64,000 nucleotides of DNA from Streptomyces sp. NBC_01454 (GCF_036227565.1 NZ_CP109461.1:496001-560000); one strand, 5' to 3'; shown: positions 51,713-61,210, numbered from the stretch's first letter. The notes: generated from the letters alone by a model not told the origin. A program made the numbers and translations.

Positions 51713-51946
51713 ATCAGGGCTGATATGGAACTCGCCGTCGGCGGCTCCGCCAAGGAAGGCGTCCCACTCGTCCGTGTAGAACAGAAGTGCGGGCCTGCTG
51801 GTGTCCTTCGAATCGCGCATGGCGACGATCCCTTCGACGAAGGCGACCTCGACGCATGCGCCGTTGCCGGAAGAGCGGCTGCTCTTCCGCCAGACGGCGG
51901 CGCTCAAGTCGACCTCGGGAGCGGGTCGCGTGTCGTTCGTGCTCAT
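51674..51946 (-). CDS. DUF397 domain protein, 3' end altered
   Basis: The 90-residue protein has the DUF397 pattern: AVWRKSSRSSGNGACVEVAF, VAMRDSKDTSRPALLFYTDEWDAFLGGAADGEF. DUF397 proteins usually end right after that position; here about 14 extra residues (HISPDCRFPETGATSRP) come from the inverted-repeat segment. DUF397 proteins act as small partners or antagonists of XRE-DUF5753 regulators. Its ATG overlaps the stop of that regulator by 4 bases. Confidence 0.82.
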   Translation of the reverse strand: MSTNDTRPAPEVDLSAAVWRKSSRSSGNGACVEVAFVEGIVAMRDSKDTSRPALLFYTDEWDAFLGGAADGEFHISPDCRFPETGATSRP

Positions 51947-52806
51947 GTCTTGTGCATCTCCCTTGCGAGTTTTTCCAGGATGGCGGGGGTCTCTTGTGGG
52001 TCGGGAGCAGCTGCCCGCACCAGATCGAAGGTCTGGATGAACTTGCGGACGTCGCGCTCCTTCTCCAAGTACACGTTGCCTGCGATGGAGTCGACGTACA
52101 CGACGGTGGGTGTCTGCGGCTCGAACTCCAGCAGCGAGAACGTCCCGGCCATCGCGATGTGGGCGCCCTTGGCCGTGGGCATGATCTGCAAGGTGACGTT
52201 GGGCATGGCCGCGGCTTCGATGAGGTGCTCGATCTGGGCCGCCATGACCTCCTTCCCGCCGACCGGGCGGCGAAGTGCGCTCTCCTCTACGACTACCCAC
52301 AGTTCGAGGGGGTCGGGCTTGTTGGTCAGCCGGGTCTGGCGATCCTTGCGGAACCTCACCAGGCGGTCGATCTCGTCGAGTTCGCCCTGCCGTGCGGCAC
52401 CGATGACGGCTTCCGCGTAGTCCTGGGTCTGTAGCAGGCCGTGAACGAAGATCGGTTCGTAGGAGCGCAGGACGCGGGCGTCGGACTCGAGGCCGGCGTA
52501 GGTGGCCATGCCGGAGGGCAGCACCTCTTCGTAGTGGGCCCACCAGCCCTGCTGCTGCGCGTCCTTGTGGATCTGCATCACGGTCTCCACCTGGGCGGCG
52601 TCCTCAACTCCGTACCACTGCAGCAGGTCGCGCACATCTCTGGCCTTGATTGGAGCCTGACCGGTTTCCACGCGACTGATCTTGGACTGCGAGCACTCCA
52701 GGTGCTCGGCGACTTCCTCGATCTTCTTGCCCGCGTGCTCACGCAGACGCCTGAGCTCGGACCCGAGCTGCCGGCGCCTCACTGTCGGTCCGCTGGCCGC
52801 AGCCAT
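51943..52806 (-). CDS. XRE-family regulator with DUF5753
   Basis: The 287-residue protein has an N-terminal Cro/CI HTH (RRRQLGSELRRLREHAGKKIEEVAEHLECSQSKISRVETGQAPIKARDVRDLLQWYGV) and a C-terminal DUF5753 domain (IFVHGLLQTQDYAEAVI...VTLQIMPTAKGAHIAMAGTFSLLEF). This architecture, with DUF397 downstream and an RsbW-like ATPase divergently upstream, is a recurring Streptomyces regulatory set related to WhiJ and BldB systems. Confidence 0.92.
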   Translation of the reverse strand: MAAASGPTVRRRQLGSELRRLREHAGKKIEEVAEHLECSQSKISRVETGQAPIKARDVRDLLQWYGVEDAAQVETVMQIHKDAQQQGWWAHYEEVLPSGMATYAGLESDARVLRSYEPIFVHGLLQTQDYAEAVIGAARQGELDEIDRLVRFRKDRQTRLTNKPDPLELWVVVEESALRRPVGGKEVMAAQIEHLIEAAAMPNVTLQIMPTAKGAHIAMAGTFSLLEFEPQTPTVVYVDSIAGNVYLEKERDVRKFIQTFDLVRAAAPDPQETPAILEKLAREMHKT

Positions 52807-52847
52807 CACCCCTCCTCGCCTTCACCGCGTCGTCGGCGTGTTGCTGT

Positions 52848-52953
52848 ACGCAAGTGTGCCGCACCAGGTGCCAGTTGCGCCTTCGCGCCCATGTTCGGAC
52901 TTCGAAGAGTGGCAGCCGAAAATGAATATGCCACTTCTCTGACGCACTTGCGT
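52848..52953. promoter_or_regulatory. Spaced inverted repeat in the divergent promoter region
   Basis: ACGCAAGTG (52848-52856) and its inverse CACTTGCGT (52945-52953) flank the divergent promoters of the XRE-DUF5753 gene and the HATPase gene. A dimeric regulator such as the XRE protein could bind both. Confidence 0.5.
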
Positions 52954-53066
52954 GAGAGAACTTCGCTCCGCCATCCTAAGGGCGGTTCACGATCCGTAGC
53001 GCTTCCATCGCTGATCGTTCATGGCGGGGGTGCGCGGGTGCCGTCCGACCGGGAGGAGCGCTGGCG

Positions 53067-53621
53067 ATGCGAACGGTGCCACAGCAGATGCGCCAGCGCT
53101 GGACGGACGGAATCCGAGCCCTGCCGATAGCCGCTCCGGTGACCGGCCGACGGCTGTCCTTCACGGTCGAGGCCATCGAGGCATCCGTGCCCGCCGCCCG
53201 GCACGAGGTCGCCGCCCAGCTGGCCATGTGGGGCCTGCCGCGCGGCTCGGATCTGGTCGACACCGCTCTGCTCGCGGTCAGCGAGCTGGTCACCAACTCG
53301 GTGCAGCACGCGGCCGTTTCATCGCCGACAGCGGATGTGGCGGTGGGCATGGACGGCGACCACCTGATGGTCGCCGTGCACGACCGCCACCCGCAGCTCC
53401 CGCAGCCGCTCGATGTCCCGCACCTGGACGGCAGCGGCGGCTGGGGCCTGAGACTGGTCGAGGCCCTGGCCGCGCAGGCGGGCGGGAAGACCAGCGCGCC
53501 ACCGGACGCGGACGGGCTCGGCAAGACCGTCACGGTCTGCTTGCCTCTCCCTGTTCTTCGGCCGGCGGCGGCATGTACCCCCGTGGCGCCGCCGCCGGCC
53601 GAGTCGCCCCCGTGGCACTGA
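53067..53621 (+). CDS. RsbW-like ATP-binding protein (HATPase_c)
   Basis: The 184-residue protein is a single GHKL-type ATPase domain: the N-box ELVTNSVQHA and the G-box GGWGLRLVEALA are clear. It matches anti-sigma factor/serine kinases of the RsbW-SpoIIAB type, with a proline-rich C-terminal tail. It is divergently transcribed from the XRE-DUF5753/DUF397 pair. Its sigma factor or partner is not in the window. Confidence 0.87.
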   Translation: MRTVPQQMRQRWTDGIRALPIAAPVTGRRLSFTVEAIEASVPAARHEVAAQLAMWGLPRGSDLVDTALLAVSELVTNSVQHAAVSSPTADVAVGMDGDHLMVAVHDRHPQLPQPLDVPHLDGSGGWGLRLVEALAAQAGGKTSAPPDADGLGKTVTVCLPLPVLRPAAACTPVAPPPAESPPWH

Positions 53622-53770
53622 CACGGGATGCGCGGCGGGCGCCGTTCCCTCCCTGCGGCGCCGTCGGCGGCCCCGCCCAGCCGCACGAACTCGCGGCGGG
53701 GCCGCCCCCAGGACATCGCCTTCACACCACTGAAAGACCCCTCGCTGACCAAGCTCCCCCAGGAGGAGAA

Positions 53771-54115
53771 GTGCCTGAACCAGCCGCCGGGCAACTGCCG
53801 TTCCGGGTCGAGTCCGATGCCGCTGCGCGCGAAGTCGTGGTGTGGAAGACCTTCGGCGTCCCGCCCCGGCAGACCATGCGGCGCAAGGCCATCGGGTCAC
53901 TGGAGGTGCTGGCCGCAGAGGTCGCCGTCCACCGGCACGAAGCCTTCCTCCAGCACAGCCTCGCCCAGACACTCGCGTCGGCCGCCGTTCAGCATCTGGG
54001 CGCCGACCCGCAGAGCCTGGAGGCCGCGGTCAAGGCGCTGTCCGATCCCGCCGACACCACCCCCGTCAGCCAGATCCTGCGACGCGGCCCCATGCCGCCA
54101 CAGCGGACCGGTTGA
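53771..54115 (+). CDS. Small protein preceding the FxLD lanthipeptide genes
   Basis: The frame starts at a GTG at 53771 preceded by a perfect AGGAGGAGAA ribosome site and gives 114 residues (LPFRVESDAAAREVVVWKTFGVPPRQTMRRKAIGSLEVLAAEVAVHR...TPVSQILRRGPMPPQ). It is mostly helical and lacks known motifs. It lies 197 bases upstream of the precursor gene on the same strand and may belong to the cluster. Confidence 0.65.
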   Translation: MPEPAAGQLPFRVESDAAAREVVVWKTFGVPPRQTMRRKAIGSLEVLAAEVAVHRHEAFLQHSLAQTLASAAVQHLGADPQSLEAAVKALSDPADTTPVSQILRRGPMPPQRTG

Positions 54116-54312
54116 CCTCCTGAACCGTTCTGCCCAGCCTGGGTGCTCCCCCGTGTCCGGGCGCGGGCAGACCTCCAGACTCCCGGCATGCGACGTATGT
54201 CGGGGACGGCCCGAAGCCGACGGACGCGGCGGCGCCACCGCGACCCGTACGGCGGCCAGGGCCACCAGCACCACCGACATGAGCAACACCCCGACAAGCA
54301 GGAGGATTTGCC

Positions 54313-54471
54313 ATGAACGCCATTGCGATCGAGACCAAGGCGGCCGTCCCGGCCGCCGACGTGGTCGACCTCGACCTGGATGTCAAGATCGTCACTGCCG
54401 GTCCCGTGGCGGCGGCGCTGCTGAGCAGCACCGACGACGGGTGCGACACCAAGAAGAACGGCGACTGCTGA
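54313..54471 (+). CDS. FxLD-family lanthipeptide precursor
   Basis: The 52-residue peptide has a leader with the FxLD-type motif VVDLDLDVKIV (residues 17-27) and a hydrophobic AGPVAAALL hinge. The core ends DGCDTKKNGDC: two cysteines (44, 52) and Ser38, Ser39, Thr40 and Thr46 as dehydration sites, so two lanthionine-type rings are possible. Asp41, Asp42, Asp45 and Asp51 and the Asn-Gly step are candidate targets for the cluster's methyltransferase. GGAGGA precedes the ATG. Confidence 0.9.
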   Translation: MNAIAIETKAAVPAADVVDLDLDVKIVTAGPVAAALLSSTDDGCDTKKNGDC

Positions 54472-54482
54472 CCTGATCGCCG

Positions 54483-54521
54483 GGGGTGCCTGCGGCGGGG
54501 AGTTCTCGCCGTAGGCACCCC
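54483..54521. terminator. Hairpin between precursor and lanB (attenuator)
   Basis: GGGGTGCCTGCGGCG pairs with CGCCGTAGGCACCCC with one mismatch, 11 bases after the precursor stop. Such leaky terminators let precursor mRNA exceed the enzyme mRNA. Confidence 0.7.
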
Positions 54522-54572
54522 GCTCAGAGATGAGTCGCACCACGGAGGAACGGCCGCTCGGGAGGCGCGAGA

Positions 54573-57500
54573 GTGAAGGCCAAGACACCGATGCCGTACT
54601 ACCGACTGACCGGGCCGGCGATGCTGCGAGCAAGTACGCACCCGGGCGACGTGCCGCTGCCGCCGTGGCCCGGCATGTCCAACGACGCCGATGGCGATCG
54701 GTGGAGGAGGTGGCTCGCCCGGACATGGGCCAACCGCCCTGTGGCCGAGGCCGTCTGGATCGCCAGTCCGGTGCTTGCCGAGCAGGTCGACGCTGTGCTC
54801 GCCGGACGGCTGGCTGGTACTGGGCAGCTGCGGCGGATGGTGCTGGCGCTGTCCCGCTACCTGGCGCGGATGGGCAGCCGTGCCACTCCGTTCGGGGCCT
54901 TCGCCGGTGTGAGCACGGCGCACTTCGGATCGCGCGCGTCTGTGCGGTGGACGGATCGTCAGTACGTACGCACGCGGGCGGACACGGTGTGGCTCGCCGA
55001 CGTGATCGCCCGCCTCGAAGGCTGCGCGGAGCTGCGGTTGCGGCTGCCGGTCGTGCTGAACGACCTGGCCGTCGTACGCGGTGAGCGACTTGTCGTGTCC
55101 TGGGCTCCCCATGCCAGCACCGACCGCCCGCAGGGCGAGGCGTCGGTGCGGCTCATCCCGGTCCTGCAGACGATCCGGGAGACAGCCCGGTCTCCCCTCC
55201 GGGCCGGTGACCTGGTCGACAAGATCGCCGCCGAGCACCCCGGCGCCCCATCGGAAGCGCTAGCGGCGCTGGTGGGTGACCTGATGGCGCGGGGCGTGCT
55301 GATCAGCAGCCTGCGTCCCCCCTCGACCGCCACCGACGCGCTCGCCTACCTCCTCGACCGGCTGGACCAGGAGGATGCGGCGGGCATCCCGGAGGTGAAA
55401 CCGCTGCTGGGTGAATTGCGGGAGATCCAAGACCAGTTACATGCCGCCGACCGCACCGATCCCTGGACTCAGGGGCAGAGCCGGCGCGAGATCGCCACTC
55501 GGATGCGTGCACACTCCAGCTCCGTCGACCAGCCCCTCACCGTTGACCTGCGGCTCGGCGCCACCGTGGTGCTGCCGCAGGCGGTGGCGGCCCAAGCCGT
55601 CGCCGCGGCCGAAGCACTCATCAAGCTAAGCCCGGCGCCCACAGGCAACGTGTCCTGGCGTGAGTACCACGGCCGGTTTCTCGACCGGTACGGGCCCAGC
55701 ACGCCGGTCCCTGTCGACCAGCTCGTCGACCCCACCACCGGGCTCGGCCTCCCGCGCCACTTCGCCCCGGCCCACCCGGGAGCCCGCCAGCTGTCGCCCC
55801 GCGACGAGGCCCTGCTCGCCCTGGCCCAACAGGCCGCGCTGGACGGCGCCATCGAGGTCGTCCTCGACAACAAGCGCCTGGACGCGCTGGCTGCCGGGGC
55901 CCGGATGCGGCCGGTGTCGCCGGTGGACCTGTGGGTCGATGTCCGCGCCGCCACGACGGCCGCGCTCGATGAAGGCGACTTCACCCTGGGCGTGTGCGGG
56001 CTTGGCCGGCTCGCCGCCAACACCGGCCGGTTCCTTGAGCTGCTCGACGAGCCCGACCGGAAGCTGGTCACGGGCCTGTACGCCGAGCTGCCGACCGGCG
56101 TACAGGGGGCCCTCGCCGCCCAGTTGTCGTTTCCGCCCCAGCAGGTGCGGCAGGAGAACGTCCAGCGCGTCCCGCCCGTCCTGCCGGACGTGATCGCCCT
56201 GGCCGAGCACGGCGAACCGGCCGCCGGCCGCATCCCGGTGCGGGACCTCGCGGTCACCGCCGATCAGAACCGCTTGTACGTGGTCTCGCTGTCGAGGCGG
56301 CGGGTGGTGGAGCCGACGCTTCCCCATGCCGGGGCCCGGCACACGATGCCGCCCCTGGCGCGTCTGCTCTTCGAGATCCCCCGCTCCGCCCACCCCCAGG
56401 TCACGTCCTTCGACTGGGGCGCCGCTGCCTGTCTGCCCTTCCTGCCGCGCCTCCGGTACGGCCGCAGCACCCTCGCCCCGGTTCAGTGGCGCCTCGATCC
56501 TGCCGACTTTCCCGGCTCCAAGTCGCCTACAAGCGAGTGGAGTACGGCTCTGGACGCGGTCCGCGAGCGACGGAGCTTGTCAACCCACATCGCGGTGGGT
56601 TCCGGTGACCAGCAGCTGCGGCTGAACCTTGACGAGGCCATGGACCGGGACCTGCTCCGCGCTCACCTGGATGCGGCCTCCGGTCCGCTCCCCGTGACCG
56701 AGGCACCCACCGCTGCTGATCACGGATGGTTCGGCGGACGGGCCCACGAGATCGTCGTCCCGCTCGCCGCGACCGCACCGCTCGCCCAAGCGCCCGCGTT
56801 CCTGACCGGCCCGGCACCGCTGCCACTGGCCGAGAGCGAGCCAAGGCAGGAGGTCGTCTACGCCAAGCTGTACGGGCATCCGGAAGTCTTCGACACGCTC
56901 CTCGCCGAGCATGTGCCGATGCTGTTGGCCCGCTGGGCGACGCCGCCGCAGTGGTGGTTCGTCCGCTACCGCCATCCCGAACCGCACCTGCGCATCCGGC
57001 TGCACGATCCGGACACCGCACGCGCCGTCGGCCGGGTGGCGTCCTGGGCCGATGGCCTGCGTCAGCGCGGCCTCATCGGTGAGATCACCTTCGACACGTA
57101 CCACCCGGAGACCGGACGATACGGGAGCGGGGCGGCCATGACCGCGGCCGAAGCCCTGTTCGCCGCCGACTCCACCGCCGTCGTAGCCCAGCTCAGCGCG
57201 CTGACCGCCACCGGTCGCCTGCACCCGCAGGCCCTGACCGCCGCCAGCCTCGTCAATCTGGCCGCCGCGATGACCGGCAGCAAGAGCGGGGGGATGCGCT
57301 GGCTCACCGACCACCCGGGACTAACCACGAGCACCCCCATGCGGGACCGCGAGATGCGCCGGCAGACGCTGCAGATCGCTGACGGACAGGCCCTGCACCA
57401 GATCCCAGGCGGCGACGCGATCGCCGCCGCCTGGTCGGCGCGGTCTTGGGCCGCCGCCCGGTATGCCGCCTGCCTCACCCCCGAGACCACCCGCCTGACG

Positions 57501-57653
57501 CCGGGCTCGGTCCTCACCTCGCTGCTGCACATGCACCACATCCGCGCGCTCGGCATCGACGCCGAGAGTGAGGCGATGACGCACAAGCTCGCCCGCGCCG
57601 TCGCCCTGGCCAAGGCCGCCCGCCACAGGGTCGAGGATGGGGACGGCGAATGA
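54573..57653 (+). CDS. lanB: Class I lanthipeptide dehydratase, full-length LanB
   Basis: The 1026-residue protein combines the glutamylation domain (YYRLTGPAMLRAS..., RYLARMGSRATPFGAFAGVSTAHFG, LTVDLRLGATVVLPQAVAAQA) with the C-terminal elimination (SpaB_C) domain (QEVVYAKLYGHPEVFD...PQWWFVRYRHPEPHLRIRLHD...FDTYHPETGRYGSGAAMTAAEALFAADS). LanB uses glutamyl-tRNA to dehydrate Ser/Thr in the precursor. It follows the precursor gene after a hairpin and overlaps lanC by ATGA. Confidence 0.94.
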   Translation: MKAKTPMPYYRLTGPAMLRASTHPGDVPLPPWPGMSNDADGDRWRRWLARTWANRPVAEAVWIASPVLAEQVDAVLAGRLAGTGQLRRMVLALSRYLARMGSRATPFGAFAGVSTAHFGSRASVRWTDRQYVRTRADTVWLADVIARLEGCAELRLRLPVVLNDLAVVRGERLVVSWAPHASTDRPQGEASVRLIPVLQTIRETARSPLRAGDLVDKIAAEHPGAPSEALAALVGDLMARGVLISSLRPPSTATDALAYLLDRLDQEDAAGIPEVKPLLGELREIQDQLHAADRTDPWTQGQSRREIATRMRAHSSSVDQPLTVDLRLGATVVLPQAVAAQAVAAAEALIKLSPAPTGNVSWREYHGRFLDRYGPSTPVPVDQLVDPTTGLGLPRHFAPAHPGARQLSPRDEALLALAQQAALDGAIEVVLDNKRLDALAAGARMRPVSPVDLWVDVRAATTAALDEGDFTLGVCGLGRLAANTGRFLELLDEPDRKLVTGLYAELPTGVQGALAAQLSFPPQQVRQENVQRVPPVLPDVIALAEHGEPAAGRIPVRDLAVTADQNRLYVVSLSRRRVVEPTLPHAGARHTMPPLARLLFEIPRSAHPQVTSFDWGAAACLPFLPRLRYGRSTLAPVQWRLDPADFPGSKSPTSEWSTALDAVRERRSLSTHIAVGSGDQQLRLNLDEAMDRDLLRAHLDAASGPLPVTEAPTAADHGWFGGRAHEIVVPLAATAPLAQAPAFLTGPAPLPLAESEPRQEVVYAKLYGHPEVFDTLLAEHVPMLLARWATPPQWWFVRYRHPEPHLRIRLHDPDTARAVGRVASWADGLRQRGLIGEITFDTYHPETGRYGSGAAMTAAEALFAADSTAVVAQLSALTATGRLHPQALTAASLVNLAAAMTGSKSGGMRWLTDHPGLTTSTPMRDREMRRQTLQIADGQALHQIPGGDAIAAAWSARSWAAARYAACLTPETTRLTPGSVLTSLLHMHHIRALGIDAESEAMTHKLARAVALAKAARHRVEDGDGE

Positions 57654-58912
57654 GTGTGCTGAACCCGGTGCAGCGGGCCGCCGCAGCGGCCATGGCCGAC
57701 CACCTCGCCGCCGCCCTGACCACGCCCCCGCTCATGGACTACGGCGACGACTACAGCCCGAACAGCCCCCGCTGGCGCGACCAGTCGCTGTCCAAGGGCG
57801 CCGCGGGCGTCGCCATCCTGCATGGCCTGCGCGCCCACCACGGTCTGGCAGACGAGAAGCCGGTGCACGCGTGGCTGGCCCGCGCCACCCGCGACGACCT
57901 CACCGCCGGGCCGGGAGCCGGGCTGTGGTTCGGCGCCCCGGCCCTCGCCTTCGCCCTCCACCTGGCCGCCCCCGGCGCATATCCGAGCGCCATGGCCAGC
58001 CTCGACGCCGGTGTCACCCAGCTCGTCCACACCCGGCTCGCCACCGCCCACGCCCGCATCGACGCCGGTCGGCGCCCCTCGCAGTACGAGTTCGACCTCA
58101 CCCGCGGCCTCGCCGGGCTCGGTGCCCATCTCCTGACCCGCGACCCCGCAGGCGAACTCGTGCGCCAGGTCCTCGCCTACCTGGTGCGGCTGACCGAGCC
58201 GGTGGACGCCGCCGACGAGGCGGGGGCGAGCGCGCCGGGCTGGTGGACCCACGACAGCTCCGCCCACGAGCGCGATCCCGCCTTCGCCGCCGGAGAAGCG
58301 AACTTCGGGATGGCACACGGCTGTTCGGGACCCCTCGCACTCCTAGCCCTGGCGATGCGGCAGGGAGTAGTCGTCGAGGGGCACGCCACCGCGATCGACC
58401 GCATCTGCCGGTGGTTGGACGACTGGCGGCAACAGGACCCGGCAGGACCCTGGTGGCCCGAGCGGATCACCGTGGACGAACTCCACGCCGGTCGGCCGAC
58501 CCAGGGCGGTCCCCTGAGGCCGTCCTGGTGCTACGGCACTCCCGGCCTGGCCCGCGCCCAGCAGCTGGCCGCCCTCGCCCTCGGCGACCGGGTACGCCAA
58601 CGGGCGGCTGAGGACGCCCTTGCCCGGTGCCTGGCCGACCCCGTCCAGCTCGCCCGCATCAGCGACCCGGCCCTCTGCCACGGCCTCGCCGGACTGCTCG
58701 CGACCGCGTGGCACGCCGCCGCCGACGCGCTCACCCCCGCGATCATCGCCCACCTGCCGCACCTGCTCGACACGCTCCTCGCGCACGCCCGCGACACCCC
58801 GCCCGAACCTCTGCCCGGCCTGGTCGAAGGCCGTGCCGGCATCGCCCTGACCCTGCACACCCTCGCGACCGGAGTGACCGGCGGCTGGCCCGCCTGCCTC
58901 CTGATCAACTGA
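57650..58912 (+). CDS. lanC: Lanthionine cyclase, LanC-like
   Basis: The 420-residue protein has the LanC zinc ligands in SWCYGTPGL (Cys) and LCHGLAGLL (Cys-His), and the family GxxHG motif in GMAHGCSGPLALLALAM. LanC adds cysteine thiols to dehydrated residues to close lanthionine rings. It overlaps lanB and is followed after 30 bases by the methyltransferase gene. Intact. Confidence 0.93.
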   Translation: MSVLNPVQRAAAAAMADHLAAALTTPPLMDYGDDYSPNSPRWRDQSLSKGAAGVAILHGLRAHHGLADEKPVHAWLARATRDDLTAGPGAGLWFGAPALAFALHLAAPGAYPSAMASLDAGVTQLVHTRLATAHARIDAGRRPSQYEFDLTRGLAGLGAHLLTRDPAGELVRQVLAYLVRLTEPVDAADEAGASAPGWWTHDSSAHERDPAFAAGEANFGMAHGCSGPLALLALAMRQGVVVEGHATAIDRICRWLDDWRQQDPAGPWWPERITVDELHAGRPTQGGPLRPSWCYGTPGLARAQQLAALALGDRVRQRAAEDALARCLADPVQLARISDPALCHGLAGLLATAWHAAADALTPAIIAHLPHLLDTLLAHARDTPPEPLPGLVEGRAGIALTLHTLATGVTGGWPACLLIN

Positions 58913-58942
58913 GCGACACCACAAGCCGATTGGACTTCTGAA

Positions 58943-61027
58943 ATGAGCGAGCCGGACACCCGCTGGTGGCAGGTCAACCTGTGGTGCGACACCTGGCAGG
59001 CCGCCGAACAGACGGCCGCCCGCCACCTGGGCCCGCTGCTGACCGAGGCCGAAGAGGCCGGGGACATCACCGCCTGGTGGTTCATCCGAAAGCGCGAATC
59101 ATGGCGGCTGCGCGTCCTGCCCGCCGACGACCGCGACACGGCCGCCTTCCTCGCCCTGCTGACAAGGACACTCACCGACCGCGCCGCGATCCGCCGGGCC
59201 GACGGTGTCATCTACGAGCCCGAGACCCGCCGCTTCGGCGGACCGGAAGCGATGCGAGTCGCCCACGGCCTCTTCCACGTCGACAGCCGCCACATCCTCG
59301 CCCACCTCGCCCGTGCGCACGAGAAAGAGAAAGACGATCACCGCCGCGAACTCGGCGTACGGCTGGCGACCCGCATGATGACCGCCGCCGGACAGGACTT
59401 CTACGAGCAGGGCGACATCTGGGCCCAGCTCGCCGAGCACCGCAGCAACGAGGACGAGAGCGAACCCTCCCCGGGAACGCTCGCCGCGGTGCAGACGCTC
59501 ATCACCGCCGAAAGCTACAACCAGGACAGCCCCCTCACCCTGGAACCGCACTGGCCGACCGCCTTCGAGGACGCCGGACACACCCTCGCCGACCTCGCCC
59601 ACCACGGAGGTCTCACCCGCGGACTGCGAGCCGTCCTCACCGACCACCTGCTGTTCGCCTTCAACCGGCTCGGCATCTCCGCACAGCACCAGAACGTCCT
59701 GGCGACCGCCGCCAGCCGCGTGATCTTCCACCGCGAACCGATACCCGACTCCGCCCCGACAAGCACCCGAGCCGCCCCCGTGAACCCCACTACAGTCAGG
59801 CCAGTGACCATGCACCCCACCGACGCCCCGGCCCCCGACGTGCACGAGCTCCGCGAGGCCCTCATCGCCAAGATCGACAGCCTCGGCAGCTTCCACACCC
59901 CCCAGGTCAAGGCCGCCTTCCGGGCCGTGCCCCGGCACCTCTTTCTGCCCGGCGTGGACCTGACGACCGTATACGCGCCCAAGCCTGTGGTGACCAAACG
60001 AGCCGAGGACGACACCGCCATCTCCTCGGCCTCCAGCCCCAGCCTCGTGGCCACCATGCTCGAACAGCTCGACGTCCAGCCGGGCCACCGCGTCCTGGAG
60101 ATCGGCGCGGCCACCGGCATCAACGCCGCCCTCCTGTCGGAGCTGGCCGGCCCGACCGGCTCGGTCGTGACCATCGAACTCGACGAAGACCTCGCCGACG
60201 GCGCCCGCCGCGGCCTCGCCGCCGCCGGATACGACCGGGTCGAGGTCATCTGCGGCGACGGCGCGCTCGGCGACCCCAGCGGCAAGACGTTCGACAGGAT
60301 CATCGTCACCGCGGGCGCCTGGGACATCTCCACCGCCTGGTGGCAGCAACTCGCCGTCGGCGGACGCATCGTCGTGCCGCTTCGCCTTCACGGCAGCGGC
60401 CTGACCCGCTCGCTCGCCTTCGACCGCACCGTCGAGAACCGCATGGTCAGCACCAACGCCGAAGTCTGCGGATTCGTGCCCATGCGTGGTGCCTCCGAGA
60501 TGGGCGAACGCCACGTCCGCCTCGCCGACGAGGCCATCCTCAAGCTCGACACCAACGACCTTCCCGACGAGGATGCCCTCGCCCAGACCCTCACTCACCC
60601 CGCCCACACGCAATGGACCGGCATCGAGGTCCGGCACGATGAGCCCGGCGCTCACCTCGACCTCTGGCTCGCCACGATCAAGAGCGGCTTGAGCTTCGGC
60701 AAGCTCGCGGTCTCCGCTTCTGCCCGCGAACTGGGCCTGGCCGATCCCGCCCTGCGCTGGTCCGGGGCCACCGTGTACGAGGGCGGAACGATCGCCTACC
60801 TCGCCGTCCGTCCGATCGACGACGACACCGACGAGCTGGGCATCGTCACCCACGGTCCGGACAGCAGCAAGGTCACCGAACAGGCGGACGACCTCCTCAG
60901 CCACTGGGCCCAGGACCGACCCGCGCAGCCCGTCGGCACCGCCTACCCCGCCTCCACCCCCGACGGGCAGCTCCAACCCGGCGCCCGCATCACCCGCCCC
61001 GACACTCACCTCACCATCAGCTGGTGA
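58943..61027 (+). CDS. FxLD-system fusion: thiopeptide-type domain and PCMT-like methyltransferase
   Basis: Residues 1-240 form a SpaB_C-like thiopeptide-type domain (WWQVNLWCDTWQAAEQTAARHLGPLL...AWWFIRKRESWRLRVLP...RRFGGPEAMRVAHGLFHVDS). Residues 300-510 form a protein-isoaspartate-type methyltransferase (LIAKIDSLGSFHTPQVKAAFRAVPRHLFLP, SAM motif VLEIGAATGINAALLSEL, EVICGDGALG). A specific C-terminal region follows (LSFGKLAVSASARELGLADP...). Related enzymes methylate an Asp in lanthipeptides to give aspartimide or isoaspartate. A fragment of a second copy lies at 22936-23280. Confidence 0.92.
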   Translation: MSEPDTRWWQVNLWCDTWQAAEQTAARHLGPLLTEAEEAGDITAWWFIRKRESWRLRVLPADDRDTAAFLALLTRTLTDRAAIRRADGVIYEPETRRFGGPEAMRVAHGLFHVDSRHILAHLARAHEKEKDDHRRELGVRLATRMMTAAGQDFYEQGDIWAQLAEHRSNEDESEPSPGTLAAVQTLITAESYNQDSPLTLEPHWPTAFEDAGHTLADLAHHGGLTRGLRAVLTDHLLFAFNRLGISAQHQNVLATAASRVIFHREPIPDSAPTSTRAAPVNPTTVRPVTMHPTDAPAPDVHELREALIAKIDSLGSFHTPQVKAAFRAVPRHLFLPGVDLTTVYAPKPVVTKRAEDDTAISSASSPSLVATMLEQLDVQPGHRVLEIGAATGINAALLSELAGPTGSVVTIELDEDLADGARRGLAAAGYDRVEVICGDGALGDPSGKTFDRIIVTAGAWDISTAWWQQLAVGGRIVVPLRLHGSGLTRSLAFDRTVENRMVSTNAEVCGFVPMRGASEMGERHVRLADEAILKLDTNDLPDEDALAQTLTHPAHTQWTGIEVRHDEPGAHLDLWLATIKSGLSFGKLAVSASARELGLADPALRWSGATVYEGGTIAYLAVRPIDDDTDELGIVTHGPDSSKVTEQADDLLSHWAQDRPAQPVGTAYPASTPDGQLQPGARITRPDTHLTISW

Positions 61028-61210
61028 TCAAGCAGGCAGGCGGGCACGGGCAACTCGTCGCCGCCCGCCCGCCGGGCCTGCACTGAATGGCGAAAGCCCC
61101 GGTGGACCGCTGACCTCGGTCATGTCGCCGGGGCCAAGCCATGCCCGGCCCGGGAACCAGCTCTCGCGTACACCCTTGCGAACGCGTCGGCGGAACCGCC
61201 GACAGAAGCG

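Noticed and set aside
59099..61009. Long minus-strand frame opposite the FxLD methyltransferase gene
   Set aside because: It mirrors a strongly coding plus-strand gene; glycine/valine-rich product without motifs.
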